From: Atkinsonella hypoxylon
Lineage: Eukaryota > Ascomycota > Sordariomycetes > Hypocreales > Clavicipitaceae
Assembly: GCA_000729835.1 (NCBI GenBank)
Contig: JFHB01000147.1
Span: forward strand, 1-64,000
DNA: 64,000 nt
Reading direction: 5' to 3'
The notes under the pieces are model-generated. The model saw nothing but the letters and a program-made list of their open reading frames with translations. It did no database searches and was not told the DNA's origin. The translations under genes and the position numbers were made by a program. Below, piece after piece: positions 11,571 through 22,500 of this stretch. Every line of letters begins with the position of its first letter. Position 1 is the stretch's first letter.

Positions 11571-13095
11571 CTACTAGTTATTTATATAAGTTTAGTATTC
11601 TATATTTCTTAAAGAAAAGCATAAGCTTTACATTTAAAGCAGCTAACACTAGCTCTAGCTAATCTAGTAAATCTTCTAAAAAAGTTATTTTAAAACCTAA
11701 GATTATAATAGAATTAAATACTTAAGATAAAAAGGCTAGTACTAGCAGCACTATAGCTATACCTTATAAGGCTCTTACTAAAGCTATAGGTAAAGCTATT
11801 AAAAAGCAGTAAGCTTAGGCTACCTTTAATAAGAAGTTTAATATATATTAATTTAAGGAAGAAAATATTCTTAATTACTTAACTAGCTTTAAGCTAAAAA
11901 TAGAAACCTTATTTATTCTAAAGGAAAACTAGTAGAAAATATTTATTTATTATATTAATCTATTAATCTATAAGTATATAAAGGTTATTTATGCCTTATA
12001 TAATTAGAAAGAAGCTAAAAAGTAGCTTTTACTTTAGTATAAAGCTACTCTTTAGGATTAAAAGAAGTAAGCTAATAAGAAGCTTAAAGACCTAAAGAGA
12101 AACTATTTAAGGACTATAAAAAACACTCTCTATTAGCTTTAAGAGCATTAAGCTACTATAATTAGCGCTAAGCTCTATATATAGTGTAGTATAACCTCTT
12201 AGTCTAATTACATTTATAAGGCCTTACTAGATACTATACTTACTAGCTTTATAGATTAAATAAAAGTTACTAGAGCTAAGTTCGTTGTAATACTCTATAG
12301 AGAGTTATTAGAGCAGCTTAGCTAGTATATATAAGCTAGAATAGAGCTAGAAAACCGCAATTCTAGACTCTATAATAATAAAAGGGACTACCTTTATATA
12401 CCTCTAGGCAGAAGAAGTCTTAAGTATTATAGTATAAGTAATTTTAGTTATAAGGCTAAGGAAATTATATAGTTTATTTTAGAAGTAAAAGATTAAATAG
12501 ATAATTTAACCTAAAAGTTTAAAGATATAAAGATTATACTTATAAAGTAAGTAGTTTTAAAGATAGATATTATAAAGCTTTTTAAAGAGAAATTTAGAAA
12601 GAAGAAGGAGAAAAGGCAGAATATATATATTAATACTGTTAATATATATAATAATGCCTAAAGCTTTAGGACCTACGCAACTAGAAGCTATATAAGGCAG
12701 TATTACTGCTATTACTGTAGTAAAAAAGGTTATTATGTAGATTAATGCTAGTTTTACTAGTATAACAATAAGATTAGCTTTATAAAGTATAATTAGAGAG
12801 CAAGCATCTTAACAGTAGAATTAAATAATCTAGTGCTACCTATTCTTATATAAAGCTTCCTTAGTATAGGAAGTTGTCTTTATAGGCTTACAGTGTTCTA
12901 GGTTAATTGTTTTAACTACTGTATTGTAAAACAGTATTGTCCCTAAGTTAAGGAATTTAGTAGGAAAACGTTAAACTATTAAAAGCCTAGTAAGAAAGAG
13001 AGAGAGACGTTAGATTAAATCTTTAATAAGATTAATATTTTTAATTATTGCCTAATATATATTCTGCTAGAAGCTATCCTTAAAAGGGACCTTAC
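11571..13095 (+). pseudogene. Gypsy-A gag with CCHC zinc knuckle (copy 1)
   Basis: The plus-strand frame shows a Ser/Lys-rich N-terminus, a long helical Lys/Gln-rich capsid-like region (about 11800-12600) and a zinc knuckle at 12707-12748. The knuckle reads C-YY-C-SKKG-Y-YVD*-C, a C-x2-C-x4-H-x4-C motif in which His has become Tyr (CAT to TAT) and a Gln has become a stop. Such knuckles bind genomic RNA during packaging. The frame continues past the knuckle and is cut at 13095 by Gypsy-B; it resumes at 24804. Start codon not identified. Confidence 0.8.
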
Positions 13096-13418
13096 TGTAA
13101 TGGACTGGCCTAGGAGCTGCTGCTAACTAGCGTCTATAATGAGAACTATAATCATAGGGAGGAAAGGGGGAAGAGAGAAGGAACTAGAAGCCTCCCTATG
13201 CTCCTATACTATATATCTAGAGGTAGGTCTATCCCCTTAGGAGCCCCTTTTAGCACGTGCTCTATAGCTAAGGTTCTCTCTCTAAAGCCTAGCAAAGTTT
13301 AGCTAACCTCTAGATAAATGCAGCTTACTTCTATTCCTTTACTTATATAGATCTCTATCTCTCTTTTGTTGTTCTCTTTCTACTAAAAGACCTAAGCCTA
13401 AGGCTTAAGTCTATAATA
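13096..13418 (-). repeat. Gypsy-B 3' LTR (copy 1)
   Basis: It is 323 bp. On the plus strand it runs TGTAATGGACTGGCC to CTATAATA. An inverted repeat close to the sense 5' end (AAGCCTAAGGCTT core, about 13392-13412) is present in every Gypsy-B LTR. Confidence 0.92.
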
Positions 13419-13440
13419 TACTCTCCTTCTCCTTTTAGCC
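13419..13440 (-). other. Gypsy-B polypurine tract (copy 1)
   Basis: On the minus strand AAAAGGAGAAGGAGAGTA abuts the LTR. Equivalents lie at 18192-18210 and 40171-40191. It primes plus-strand DNA and sets the element's direction. Confidence 0.8.
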
Positions 13441-14316
13441 TTTATAACAATCTCTTTATTGTCTTTAGTAAGTGCTATAAATTGCAGCTAATTCTCTATT
13501 TACTCTCTCTTTATATTTTCTCTATTGTCTACCTATAAAAAGTAAAGAGTATAATATTTACGCTTAAGCGCTTTACTCTAGCTGTTCTATTGCTGCACTA
13601 ACGCACTATTTATACTTTATATAGTGTTATAAAGCTAATATATAAATAAACGTTTGCTCTACCTCTCTTCTCTCTAATTACTTATAGCACCTTAGCAACA
13701 GCTGTCTATTGCTCTACTAACTAACCTATTAGTTACACTACAATAGTTTAATTATACCCCTTTACTTAATTATACCCTCCTAGGGTCTATTAACCCTCTA
13801 CCTCTCTTTGCCTTATAAGCCTCTATATACAACTATTAATTATCTAACTAGTATATAGGCGCTAGCTGTAATGCTAGTATTGCTAGCGCGTAAACTGCTT
13901 ATATCTCTAGGTCTCTTTATGTTTAAAGTAATTATTGTATAATAATCCCTTTTGTTAACTAAGAGGCACTCTCTCTCTTTTATCTCTATTGCTATTGTAA
14001 ATAGTTGTTAGTTGCGTATAACCTATCTATATATAGAGAGCGTTATTAAGGGTGTAGGGCGCAAACGTTTATTGTTAGTATTATTCTTTTAGTGTGTAAT
14101 AAACTAATAGCTAGTAGAGTGTAAACAGTTGTTATTGTTCTTATCCCTTTAGTGCATAATAAACTAGCAGCTAGCTCTTAGCTATTTCTAATATAAAAAT
14201 AAATAATTCCTTCTCTTCCTCCTTTATCTTTTCCTTCCTCCTTTATATCTTATTTTACCTCTATATTATAACTAAATAGTTCTATTATTATCTCCTAAAA
14301 TTCCCTTTTACGCTAT
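13441..14316. other. Gypsy-B 3' non-coding stretch with 60-bp duplication (copy 1)
   Basis: No sense frame is supported here. Two 60-bp units lie head to tail at 14061-14120 and 14121-14180 (GCAAACGTTT / GTAAACAGTT starts). The same 60-bp period recurs in the other two copies (17461/17521 and 39443/39503), so it is a family feature. Confidence 0.6.
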
Positions 14317-14921
14317 ATAGCTGCTGCTACTTCTTTTAACGTAAAAGAGCTCTCTTCTATTATAACTAAACAGGATTTATCTAACTGTAAGTAGCTAGCT
14401 AATTAAAACCGCAAAATGTTGTTCTATTAGCCTAGAGTACACTGCTCCTTTATCTATATATAGCTTATTCCCTTACTAACCTAGAATATATCTAGAACTT
14501 TAATAGCTATATTACTAGCGCTAGTGCCCTTACTGCTCCTACTTCTATAGCGCTAATAGTTCCTTATTGCTGCTATATCTACGGTTTCTTTATATAAGAG
14601 GACTTAAACAATTTAGAGCTATTTAACAGTAACATCCTTAAAGACATTTATATACTGTATTGCAACAACCTTTACAAGAAGAGCTTATATAACTGCTGTT
14701 CTAGCTAAGGGAGGGGATATTAACTATATATATAGAGGTATAGAGGCTATATATAGAATCTAAGCCTCTTTACTAGGCATTCTTACCTACAGCATTACTT
14801 TACTAGAATGTAAGAACTTACTAACTAAGGTTTTGCAGTTAAGTCTACGTTAATCCCCCCTTACTTTAGCTAGCCTGCCTACTAAACTATCCTTACCTAT
14901 AAGTTCTTAAATGTACGCAAC
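14317..14921 (+). pseudogene. Gypsy-B antisense reading frame, part 1 (copy 1)
   Basis: This is a reading frame opposite to Gypsy-B gag-pol. It starts at ATA (presumed former ATG) GCTGCTGCTACTTCTTTTAACG, giving xAAATSFNVKEL. A similar start occurs at 39292 (xAAAAPFNIKE) and 17310 (xATTASFNVKEL), both on the minus strand in the sister copies. It continues through motifs such as DLSNCK, NRKMLFY and ILTYSITLLECKNLL with stops that mostly look like former Gln codons. It is interrupted at 14921 by the chimeric element. I do not recognise the protein. A frame change seems to occur near the junction with part 2, so an intron, an indel or two separate frames are all possible. Confidence 0.4.
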
Positions 14922-15095
14922 TGTTATGGAGTGGCCCAATTGGGCCATAGCGGATGCCTGCGCACTCCATATAGGCGTTAGCCCAATCCCCCTACCTGAC
15001 CCCTACGGCAAAAGGATACGTATTGTACAAGTTGCACGACTCTATACAATTAACATCTATATTACAAGACTAGGTTAAAGACCTAGTCCGTTATA
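14922..15095 (+). repeat. TRIM-like LTR, left
   Basis: It is 174 bp, ending CGTTATA. A perfect 16-bp palindrome, TGGCCCAATTGGGCCA, lies at 14932-14947. A 9-bp-armed hairpin with an AAA loop (GACTAGGTT-AAA-GACCTAGTC) lies at 15068-15088. Confidence 0.85.
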
Positions 15096-15279
15096 TAGCT
15101 CCTCTGTTACATACAGTCTCTTCGTTGTTAGCTAGGAGCTAGTTGTAATACTACGCACCCCCTAAGGATCTATCGCCTTGTTAGCCTAGGTTAAACCCCC
15201 TTGCCGCCCTAGGACTTAACCTGCCTAGAAGCTGTTCTGCGCCGGTTTAAACCTATAACCTTAAGGAGACTTGTATAAA

Positions 15280-15453
15280 TGTTATAGAGTGGCCCAATTG
15301 GGCTATAGCGGATGCCTGCACACTCTATATAGGCGTTAGCCCAATCCCCCCACCTAACCCCTACGGCAAAAGGATACGTATTGTACAAGTCACACGACTC
15401 TGTACAATTGACATCTATATTACAAGACTAGGTCAAAGACCTAGTCCGTTACA
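15280..15453 (+). repeat. TRIM-like LTR, right
   Basis: It is 174 bp, ending CGTTACA, and differs from the left LTR mainly by transitions. The palindrome at 15290-15305 has one mismatch. The 3' hairpin (GACTAGGTC-AAA-GACCTAGTC) at 15426-15446 is perfect. Confidence 0.85.
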
Positions 15454-15700
15454 TGACAGACCCCTTACCTTCCCAGCGGCTGGCAGACTCGAGGCCTGGT
15501 CCCGAGCTAACCGCAACGGATGCCGACCTATCCCTTAAGGAATACAGAGTAGAGGAAATTTTGGCCGCTAAAAACGCCCTAGGCTAAGGGAGACACTGTT
15601 AAGTGCTTATTAAGTGAGCAGGATTTATCCAGCCTATATAGAAACTACTAGAAAACTTTCTTAATATAGAGGCACTAGATTAATTTAAGTTATAGTAAAA
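15454..15700 (+). pseudogene. Gypsy-B pol C-terminus with chromodomain (in chimera)
   Basis: This is the best-preserved stretch of Gypsy-B coding sequence in the window. The frame reads SRPGPELTATDADLSLKE, then YRVEEILAAKNA, the opening strand of a chromodomain, and ends in the helix FLNIEAL. Copy 2 reads the same region at 37470-37670 with many more Lys, Asn and stop changes. A chromodomain after integrase defines chromoviruses and tethers integration to heterochromatin marks. Only this end of pol is kept; gag, RT and the integrase core are absent. Confidence 0.8.
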
Positions 15701-18210
15701 GGACGCTTAATTTAATAATAAGCTTAGTAAAGGTATAGTAAAATTTTATATAGACTCTAATAACAACCTAGTTACCTCTAACTAAAAAACAAAAGAAAAC
15801 AAACTTCTCTTTATAGAGGCCTATATAGCTATAAAAAAAAAAGAAAATAAAATAAAGGAAATTTCTTAGTAAGTAGTAAGGGAGCATTAGTGCTTACAGT
15901 ATAGAGGTATAACTACCTAGAAGGCACTCTATTGCTCTCTAGGCAGTTGCAAAACGGAAGCTAAAGGAACTATATAGTGTCCCTAGAGTAGCGTAAGAGC
16001 TAGAGCTAAAATAGTAGCGCTAGCAGAAGGTATAGAGGCTAGGGTAGGTAAGAATATAACTAGCGCTTTAGATTAAGGCTCTACTCTAGTAGGTATAGGT
16101 AAAAATATAATATCTTAAATAGCTTAGCGCTTTAGGTGTAAAGGTATAGTTCTAAGGGGGAAGAAGATAAAGAAAGAGAAAGCTAAAGGAGCAGTAAGCT
16201 AGGTTAAGGTTATATACTCTAGAAATATAGATAGCAATTAGTGCTATAAGTAGTTTAAGCTTTTAAGCTCTACCTAAAGGTAGGTATATTTCTAGTGTAT
16301 TACCTTAAGGTTATTCTATAAGAGTAAAAGAATAATATATAGCAGTAAAGAAGCTTTATACAGCAGTAGGGAGGCAGCAGTAGTAGGGGTTAGTAGCATA
16401 CAATAAGGTATAGGTATAGGTAGAAGCAATAATAAAGGTATAGTAATAGTAGTAGTAGTAGTAGGCGTAAAAGGGAATAAGAAGTTATTATTAATATCTA
16501 TAAAAATATACTTATACTTATTAGGGTTAAACTTATTATTCTTTAGAATAATAGAGGCTGCAGTGCTTTTATAGGTTGTAAAAGAAAAGGGAGTAAGCGC
16601 AAAAAAGCTGTTAGCTTAAGTTATATAATAAGGAGAAAGAGAGAGTGTAACCTTCTTTTCTATATAATTAGTAGTAAGTATATCCTTAAGAATAGTATTA
16701 TAGTAATTATAAACGTTTAAGAACTTATAAGTAAGAATAGTTTAGTAGGTAGGCTAGCTAAAGTAAGAGAGAATTAATATAGACTTAACTATAAAACCTT
16801 AGTTAGTAAGTTTCTATATTTTAGTAAAGTAACGCTATAGGTAAGAATACCTAGTAAAGAGGCTTAGATTCTAGATACAGCCTCTATACCTCTATATATA
16901 TAGTTAGTATTCCCTCCTTTAGCTAAAACAACAGTTATATAAGCCCTTCTTATAAAGGTTGTTGTAATATAGTATATAAATATCCTTAAGGATATTGCTA
17001 TTAAATAGCTCTAAATTGTTTAAGTCCCCTTATATAAGGAAACTATAGATATAGCAGCAATAAAGAACTATTAGTACTATTAGAGTAAGGGCAGTAGAGG
17101 CACTAGTGCTAGTAATATAGCTATTAAAGTTCTAGATATATTCTAGGTTAGTAAGAGAATAAGCTATATATAGATAAAGGGGCAGCGTACTCTAGGCTAA
17201 TAGAATAATATTTTATAGTTCTAATTAGCTAGCTACTTACAGTTAAATAAATCCTATTTAAAGGCAATAGAAGAGAGTTCTTTTACATTAAAAGAAGCAG
17301 TAGTAGCTATATAGCGTAAGGAGGAATTTTAGGAAGTAACAATAGAATTATTTATTTATAATATAGAGGTAAGATATAATATAAAGAAGAAAGGAAAAGG
17401 TAAAGGAAAGAGAAAAGAAATTATTTATTTTTATATTAGAAACAGCTAAAGGCTAACTACTAGTTTATTGCACACTAAAGGGATAATAATAACAATAACT
17501 ATTTATACCTTACTAGCTATTAGTTTATTGTGCACTAAAAGAATAACACTAATAATAACTGTTTATGCTCTATACCCTTAATAACACCTCTTATATATAG
17601 ATAGGTTATATACAACTAATAACTGTTTACAACAATAATAAGAATAAAAGAGAGAGAGTGCCTTCTAGTTAATAAAAGAGATTATTACACAATAATTGCT
17701 TTAAACGTAAGAAGACCTAGGGATATAAGCAGTTTATACGCTAGTAACACTAGCATTACAGCTAGCGCCTATATAATAAGCAGATAATTAATAGCTATAT
17801 ATAGAGGATTATAAGGCAGAGAGGGGTAGAGGGTTAATAAACCCTAGAAGGGTATAATTAAGTAAAGAGAGCGTAATTAACCTATTATAATGCAACTAAT
17901 AGGTTAGTTAGTAGGGCGATTAACAGCTGTTGCTTAAGTGCTATAGGCAATTAGAGGGAAAAGAGGTAGAGTAAACGTTTGTTTATATATTAGCTCTATA
18001 ACACTACACTAATAACAACTAGTGCGTTAGTACAGCAATAGAGCAGCTAGAGCGAAGCACTTAGGCGTAAATATTATATTTCTATTTTTTTATAAGTAAA
18101 CAACAGAGAAAATGTAAAGGGGGAGCAGATAGAGTGTTAGCTGCTATCTATAGTACTTACTATATATAACAAAAGGGATTATTATAGGGCCTAAGAGAAG
18201 AAGAAGGGTA
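15701..18210. other. Gypsy-B 3' region (in chimera) with antisense frame
   Basis: It contains an A-rich run (15830-15850) and then, on the minus strand from 17310 down to about 15890, the same antisense frame described at 14317. Readable motifs include xATTASFNVKEL at its start and an Ala/Ser/Pro-rich part such as SASATILALALTL near 16010. The two 60-bp units start at 17461 and 17521. The polypurine tract AAGAGAAGAAGAAGGG ends at 18208. No sense gene is supported. Confidence 0.5.
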
Positions 18211-18533
18211 TATTATAGACTTAAGCCTTAGGCTTAAGTCTTTTAGTAAAGAGAGAACAGTAGAAGAGAGATAGAGATCTATATAGATAAAGGGATAAAA
18301 GTAAGCTATATTTGTTTAGGGGTTAGCTAGGCTTTACTAGGCCCTAGAGAGAGAACCTTAGCTATAGAGTATATACTAAAAGGGGCTCCTAAGGGGATAG
18401 ACCTACCCCTAAATATATAGTATAGGGGTATAGGGAGGCTTCTAGTTCCTTCTCTCTTCCTCCTTTCCTCCCTATAATTATAGTTCTCATTATAGACGCT
18501 AGTTAGCAGCAGCCACTAGGTTAGTCCATTACA
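18211..18533 (+). repeat. Gypsy-B 3' LTR (in chimera)
   Basis: It is 323 bp, from TATTATAGACTTAAGCC to CCATTACA. The first G of TG has become A. It is followed at once by the duplicated GCAAC. Confidence 0.92.
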
Positions 18534-18538
18534 GCAAC

Positions 18539-19390
18539 TACTATAACACTATGCTTAAGGATGCGCTTACTGCTAATTGCGCAGGAGAGGAGGTTGCGCT
18601 CTCTCCTCCTCCTTATTGTATAACCTAGGCTAGCAGCCCTTCTACGCCTACTCCCCCTCCTTCTGCAATCTATAAGAGCACTACAGCCTCTATTATTCTA
18701 GAGAACAATAAGTTTAACCCTAATAAGTATAAGTATATCTCTATAGACGTTAATAATAACTTCTTATTGCCCTTTACGCTTACTAACACTACTGCTATTA
18801 CTATACCTTTATTATTGCCTCTACCTATACCTACACCTTATTATATACTGCTAATCTCTACTACTGCTGCCTCTTTACTGCTATATAAGGCTTCTTTACT
18901 GCTATATATTATCCCTTTACTCTTATAGAATAACCTTAAGGCAATACACTAGAAATATACTTACCTTTAGGTAAAGCTTAAAAGCTTAAACTACTTATAG
19001 CGCTAACTGCTATCTATATTCCTAAAGTGTATAACCTTAACTTAGCTTACTACTCTCTTTACTTTCTTTTTCTCTATTTTTCTCTCTCTAAAGACTATAC
19101 TTTTACGCCTAAGGCACTAAGCTATTTAAGATATTATATTCTTACCTATACCTACTAAGGTAGAGCCTTAATCTAGAGCGCTAGTTATATCTTTACTTAC
19201 TCTAGCTTCTCTACCTTCTACTAGCGCTGCTATTTTAGCTCTAGCTTCTACGCTACTCTAGGGACACTATATAGCTCCTTTAGCTTCTATTCTATAACTG
19301 CTTAAAGAGTAGTAAAGCGCCTTTTAGGTAGTTATACCTTTACGCTATAAGTATTAATGCCTCTTTACTACTTATTAAGGAATTTCTTTT
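18539..19390 (+). pseudogene. Gypsy-B antisense reading frame, part 2 (copy 1)
   Basis: This resumes the antisense coding signal after the chimeric insertion. The clearest frame reads NTMLKDALTANCAGEE, a Pro/Ser/Thr-rich run (SPSTPTPPPSAIYK), then NNKFNPNKYKYISIDVNNN, and an Ala/Leu-rich end before the T-run at 19400. The minus strand of copy 2 shows the counterpart (NNKFNPNKYKYISIDINNN, about 38520-38470). It ends tail to tail with pol, near the A/T homopolymer. The product is unknown. The frame differs from that of part 1, and the end is approximate. Confidence 0.4.
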
Positions 19391-19539
19391 ATTTTTCGTT
19401 TTTTTTTTTTTTTTATAGTAATTATATAGGCCTCTATAAAGAAGAGTTTATTTTCTTTTATTTTTAGTTAAAGATAATTAAGTTATTATTAAAGTCTATA
19501 TAAAATTTTACTATACCTTTATTAAGCTTATTATTAAAT

Positions 19540-22500
19540 TAAGTGTCTTTTTACTATAACTTAAATTAATCTAGTGCATCTATATTAAGAAAGTTTTTTA
19601 GTAGTTTCTATATAGGCTAAATAAATTCTACTTACTTAATAAGCACTTAATAGTATCTCTCTTAGCTTAAGGTGTTTTTAGTAGCTAGAATCTCCTTTAC
19701 TCTATATTCTCTAAGGAATAAGTTAGTATTTATTGCAGTTAGCTTAAAACTAAGTCTTAAGTTTACTAACTGCTAGAAAAGTAAAGGGTTTATTGCTACT
19801 TACTTAATAAGGTTAATATAAAAGACTAGGTAAATTCCTAGTAGAATATCTAATTTTATAGTTAAAGGTATTAGTATATTTATAACTATATACTTTACTA
19901 TAACCTAATTAAGTTTATAACTTAAGTAGTTTATCTTAATATAATAGAGCGTTAGCTAAACTAAGTTCTTTACCTTATACTATTCTATTAGCCTATAGCT
20001 TTTATTTAACTGCTTTTACTATCTTTACTAGGTAAAGTTAATTATAGCTTAAGTAATATTTATACTCTTTTATAGTTATTTAAGGAACATTAGAGCTTAT
20101 CCCTTATATAAAACTTAAGACTTCTCTTTATTTATAAGCTTTTAGATAAGGTCTATATTATACCTATATATTACCTAGTTTAAGCTTATATCTATTACTA
20201 AGGAGTTTCTATTGTTAATAGCTAGCTAGTATATAAAGAGGTGTTTAGGCTAGTTAAACTGCAAAAAGGTAACTATAACCTATAGAATTACTTATACTTC
20301 TTAATTAACTCTCTTTATTCTACTATCTATTTATAGGTAGTAGAAAGTAGATAGTAATTATTTAATTCTAATAAGGCAATAAAGAGTAGTTTAAAATATA
20401 CTTAATTAGTCTAAACTATAGTTAGAGATAATTTATTTTAGGAACCTATAGAACTACTACTAATAATGCTTAAACTATAGAGTATATTCCTTTACCTCTA
20501 TAGAGGTTATTGCTTCTAACTATATATACTTTAAAAGTTAGTTAATAATAACTATTAAGTAAAAGAGTGCAGCCTAGCTTAGCGCTAGTAAATCTATTAT
20601 AAAATCTATAGAGATCTATAACTAATACCTATTTAGCGCTAGAATAGGTTATAATAGGCCTTACTGCAACCTTCTACTTTTCTAGCTACTATAACAGTAG
20701 TAGTTTTAAACGTACTAAGTAATATCTTAGAACAGCTTATTCTAGTAGTAGTTATATATTAATGCCTAGAATGTAGTGTTTTATTCTAGGTAGCCTAATA
20801 TTAGCAACTTATATATTCTATATATTAGTATAGTAGTTAATAGCTTATACTTAAGGACCTAGAGGCAGCTCTAGTAGACTAATGCCCCTTATATATTAAA
20901 GGTATAGTCTGTAATCTATTCTTATATTTTTACCTCTAATAAAAACCTTCTCTCTCCTTTTTAGACTATATTTAACCTTATTAGGTATACTAGGTCTTTC
21001 TACACTCCTTAGTTCTATAGGCTTTATAAGTGTTTATTTAGAAATAGTATTATTCTAGCTAGCACCTATAAAGCCTTAGCTAGTTAACTTTCTAGTGTTA
21101 CTTTACTAGCTATTTCTACTGCAATATCTTCTATAACCTCTTTCTTCTCCTTATCTCTATAGAGAGTACTAAAACAGCTAATAGAGAGAGGCTAAAGGAC
21201 TTAGTTTATCTATAGCGTTACTCTCTCTTAATCCTACTCTTATTATAACAATATATTTAGCTGCTCTACCTATAGCTTTAAGTAGTATTATAAGTAGTAG
21301 TTAAAGAGGGAGAGAAGCTCTACCTACTTAGCCTAACGCTTAAAGATCTTTTATAGAGATATAAAGTATTCTAGATTTTTATAGTTAGTAAGAATTATAA
21401 AGGGGCACACTACTTCTTATAACTTTACTACTTAGGCTTTAAGGTAAGATATTATTGCTAAAAGCTCTTTATTGTAAATAGTATAGTTACACTAAGCTAG
21501 AGATAACCTTACTAAATAGTATACTATAGGCTAAAGTACGCTAGCTTTATTATATTAGAATAAATAGCTACTAAGAGCCTCTCTTAAGCAATTAGCCTTT
21601 ACTACTATATTCTTCTTAGGGTTCTATTAGGCTAAAACTAAGTATAAGGTAAAGGCTTCCTTTAGCCTTATAAATAACCTTTTATATTTCTTTATTTACT
21701 AGAATAAAACTCTCTTCTTTATTAAGTTAACTAAAGGCTCTATAATATCTAAGAAATCTAATATAAAGTTATAGTAGAAGTTTATAAATCTAAGGAAGCT
21801 TTATACCTCTTATAACTTAGTAAAAGCTTACTACTTCTAGATAACTACAATCTTCTCTAGATCTAGGTATATCTCTCTTCTTACTACTACTATAAAGCTA
21901 AGGTATTTAACTTTAGTTATAGTAAAGCAGTATTTCTTAAGATCTAAGTGCAGCCTTACTAGCTACAATTTTTCTAAGATTCTCTATACTTTATATATAT
22001 AGTCTTTCCTAGAACCCTCTATATAAATAAGGATATTATCTAAATAAGCAGTTATATAATCCCTAAGGGCCTCTTCTAGTACACTATTAATATATTATTA
22101 AAATATAGCTAAGGCCTCTACTAACCTAAAGGGGTAGACTAGCTATTTAAAGAGGCTAAACTAGGTGTAAAATGCTGTAAGGTGCTTCTTACTGTTTACT
22201 ATTTAGATTCTATAGAAAGCTAACTGTATATCTAGCTTAGTAAACTAATATACCTTTAATAATAACTTAAGCGTCTTTTTTATTAAGGGAAAAGAGTAAT
22301 AGTTCTATTCTATAATCTTATTAAGGGCTTAATAATTAATATAGAATTACTAACCTCTACTTAGCTTTTTAGCTAAAAGAATAGGCACTACTGCTAAGAA
22401 GGAGCTAGCTTAAATCTACCCTTTATCTATTAGGTTTATTACCTACCTTTTAATTTCTAATAAATAGTTCTACAGTATATTATACAGTAGAGCCTACAGT

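Larger units (their letters stand above)
14922..15453 (+). mobile_element. TRIM-like mini-element, 532 bp
   Basis: Direct LTRs at 14922-15095 and 15280-15453 enclose 184 bp without a reading frame. This is the layout of terminal-repeat retrotransposons in miniature, which rely on proteins of a full element. Its ends (TGTTATGGAG... CCGTTACA) match the Gypsy-B pattern (TGTTATAGAC... CCATTACA), so Gypsy-B integrase is the likely driver. It is clearly richer in GC than its surroundings. No independent target duplication is seen. Confidence 0.7.
14922..18533 (+). mobile_element. Chimeric element: TRIM-like pair joined to the 3' half of Gypsy-B
   Basis: The 3612-bp insertion is flanked by GCAAC on both sides (14917-14921 and 18534-18538). 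The left end is a mini-element (174-bp LTR, 184 bp, 174-bp LTR). From 15454 the sequence is Gypsy-B from just before the chromodomain to the 3' LTR (18211-18533). No target duplication surrounds the mini-element alone (GCAAC left, TGACA right). The whole unit therefore behaves as one integrated molecule with different LTRs at its ends. Both LTR types start TGTTAT and end TTACA. Confidence 0.75.

Noticed and set aside
14922..15453. Mini-element as an ordinary independent insertion into Gypsy-B
   Set aside because: Its flanks GCAAC and TGACA do not match, while GCAAC does match the far end of the larger unit, and no Gypsy-B sequence lies to its left within that unit.
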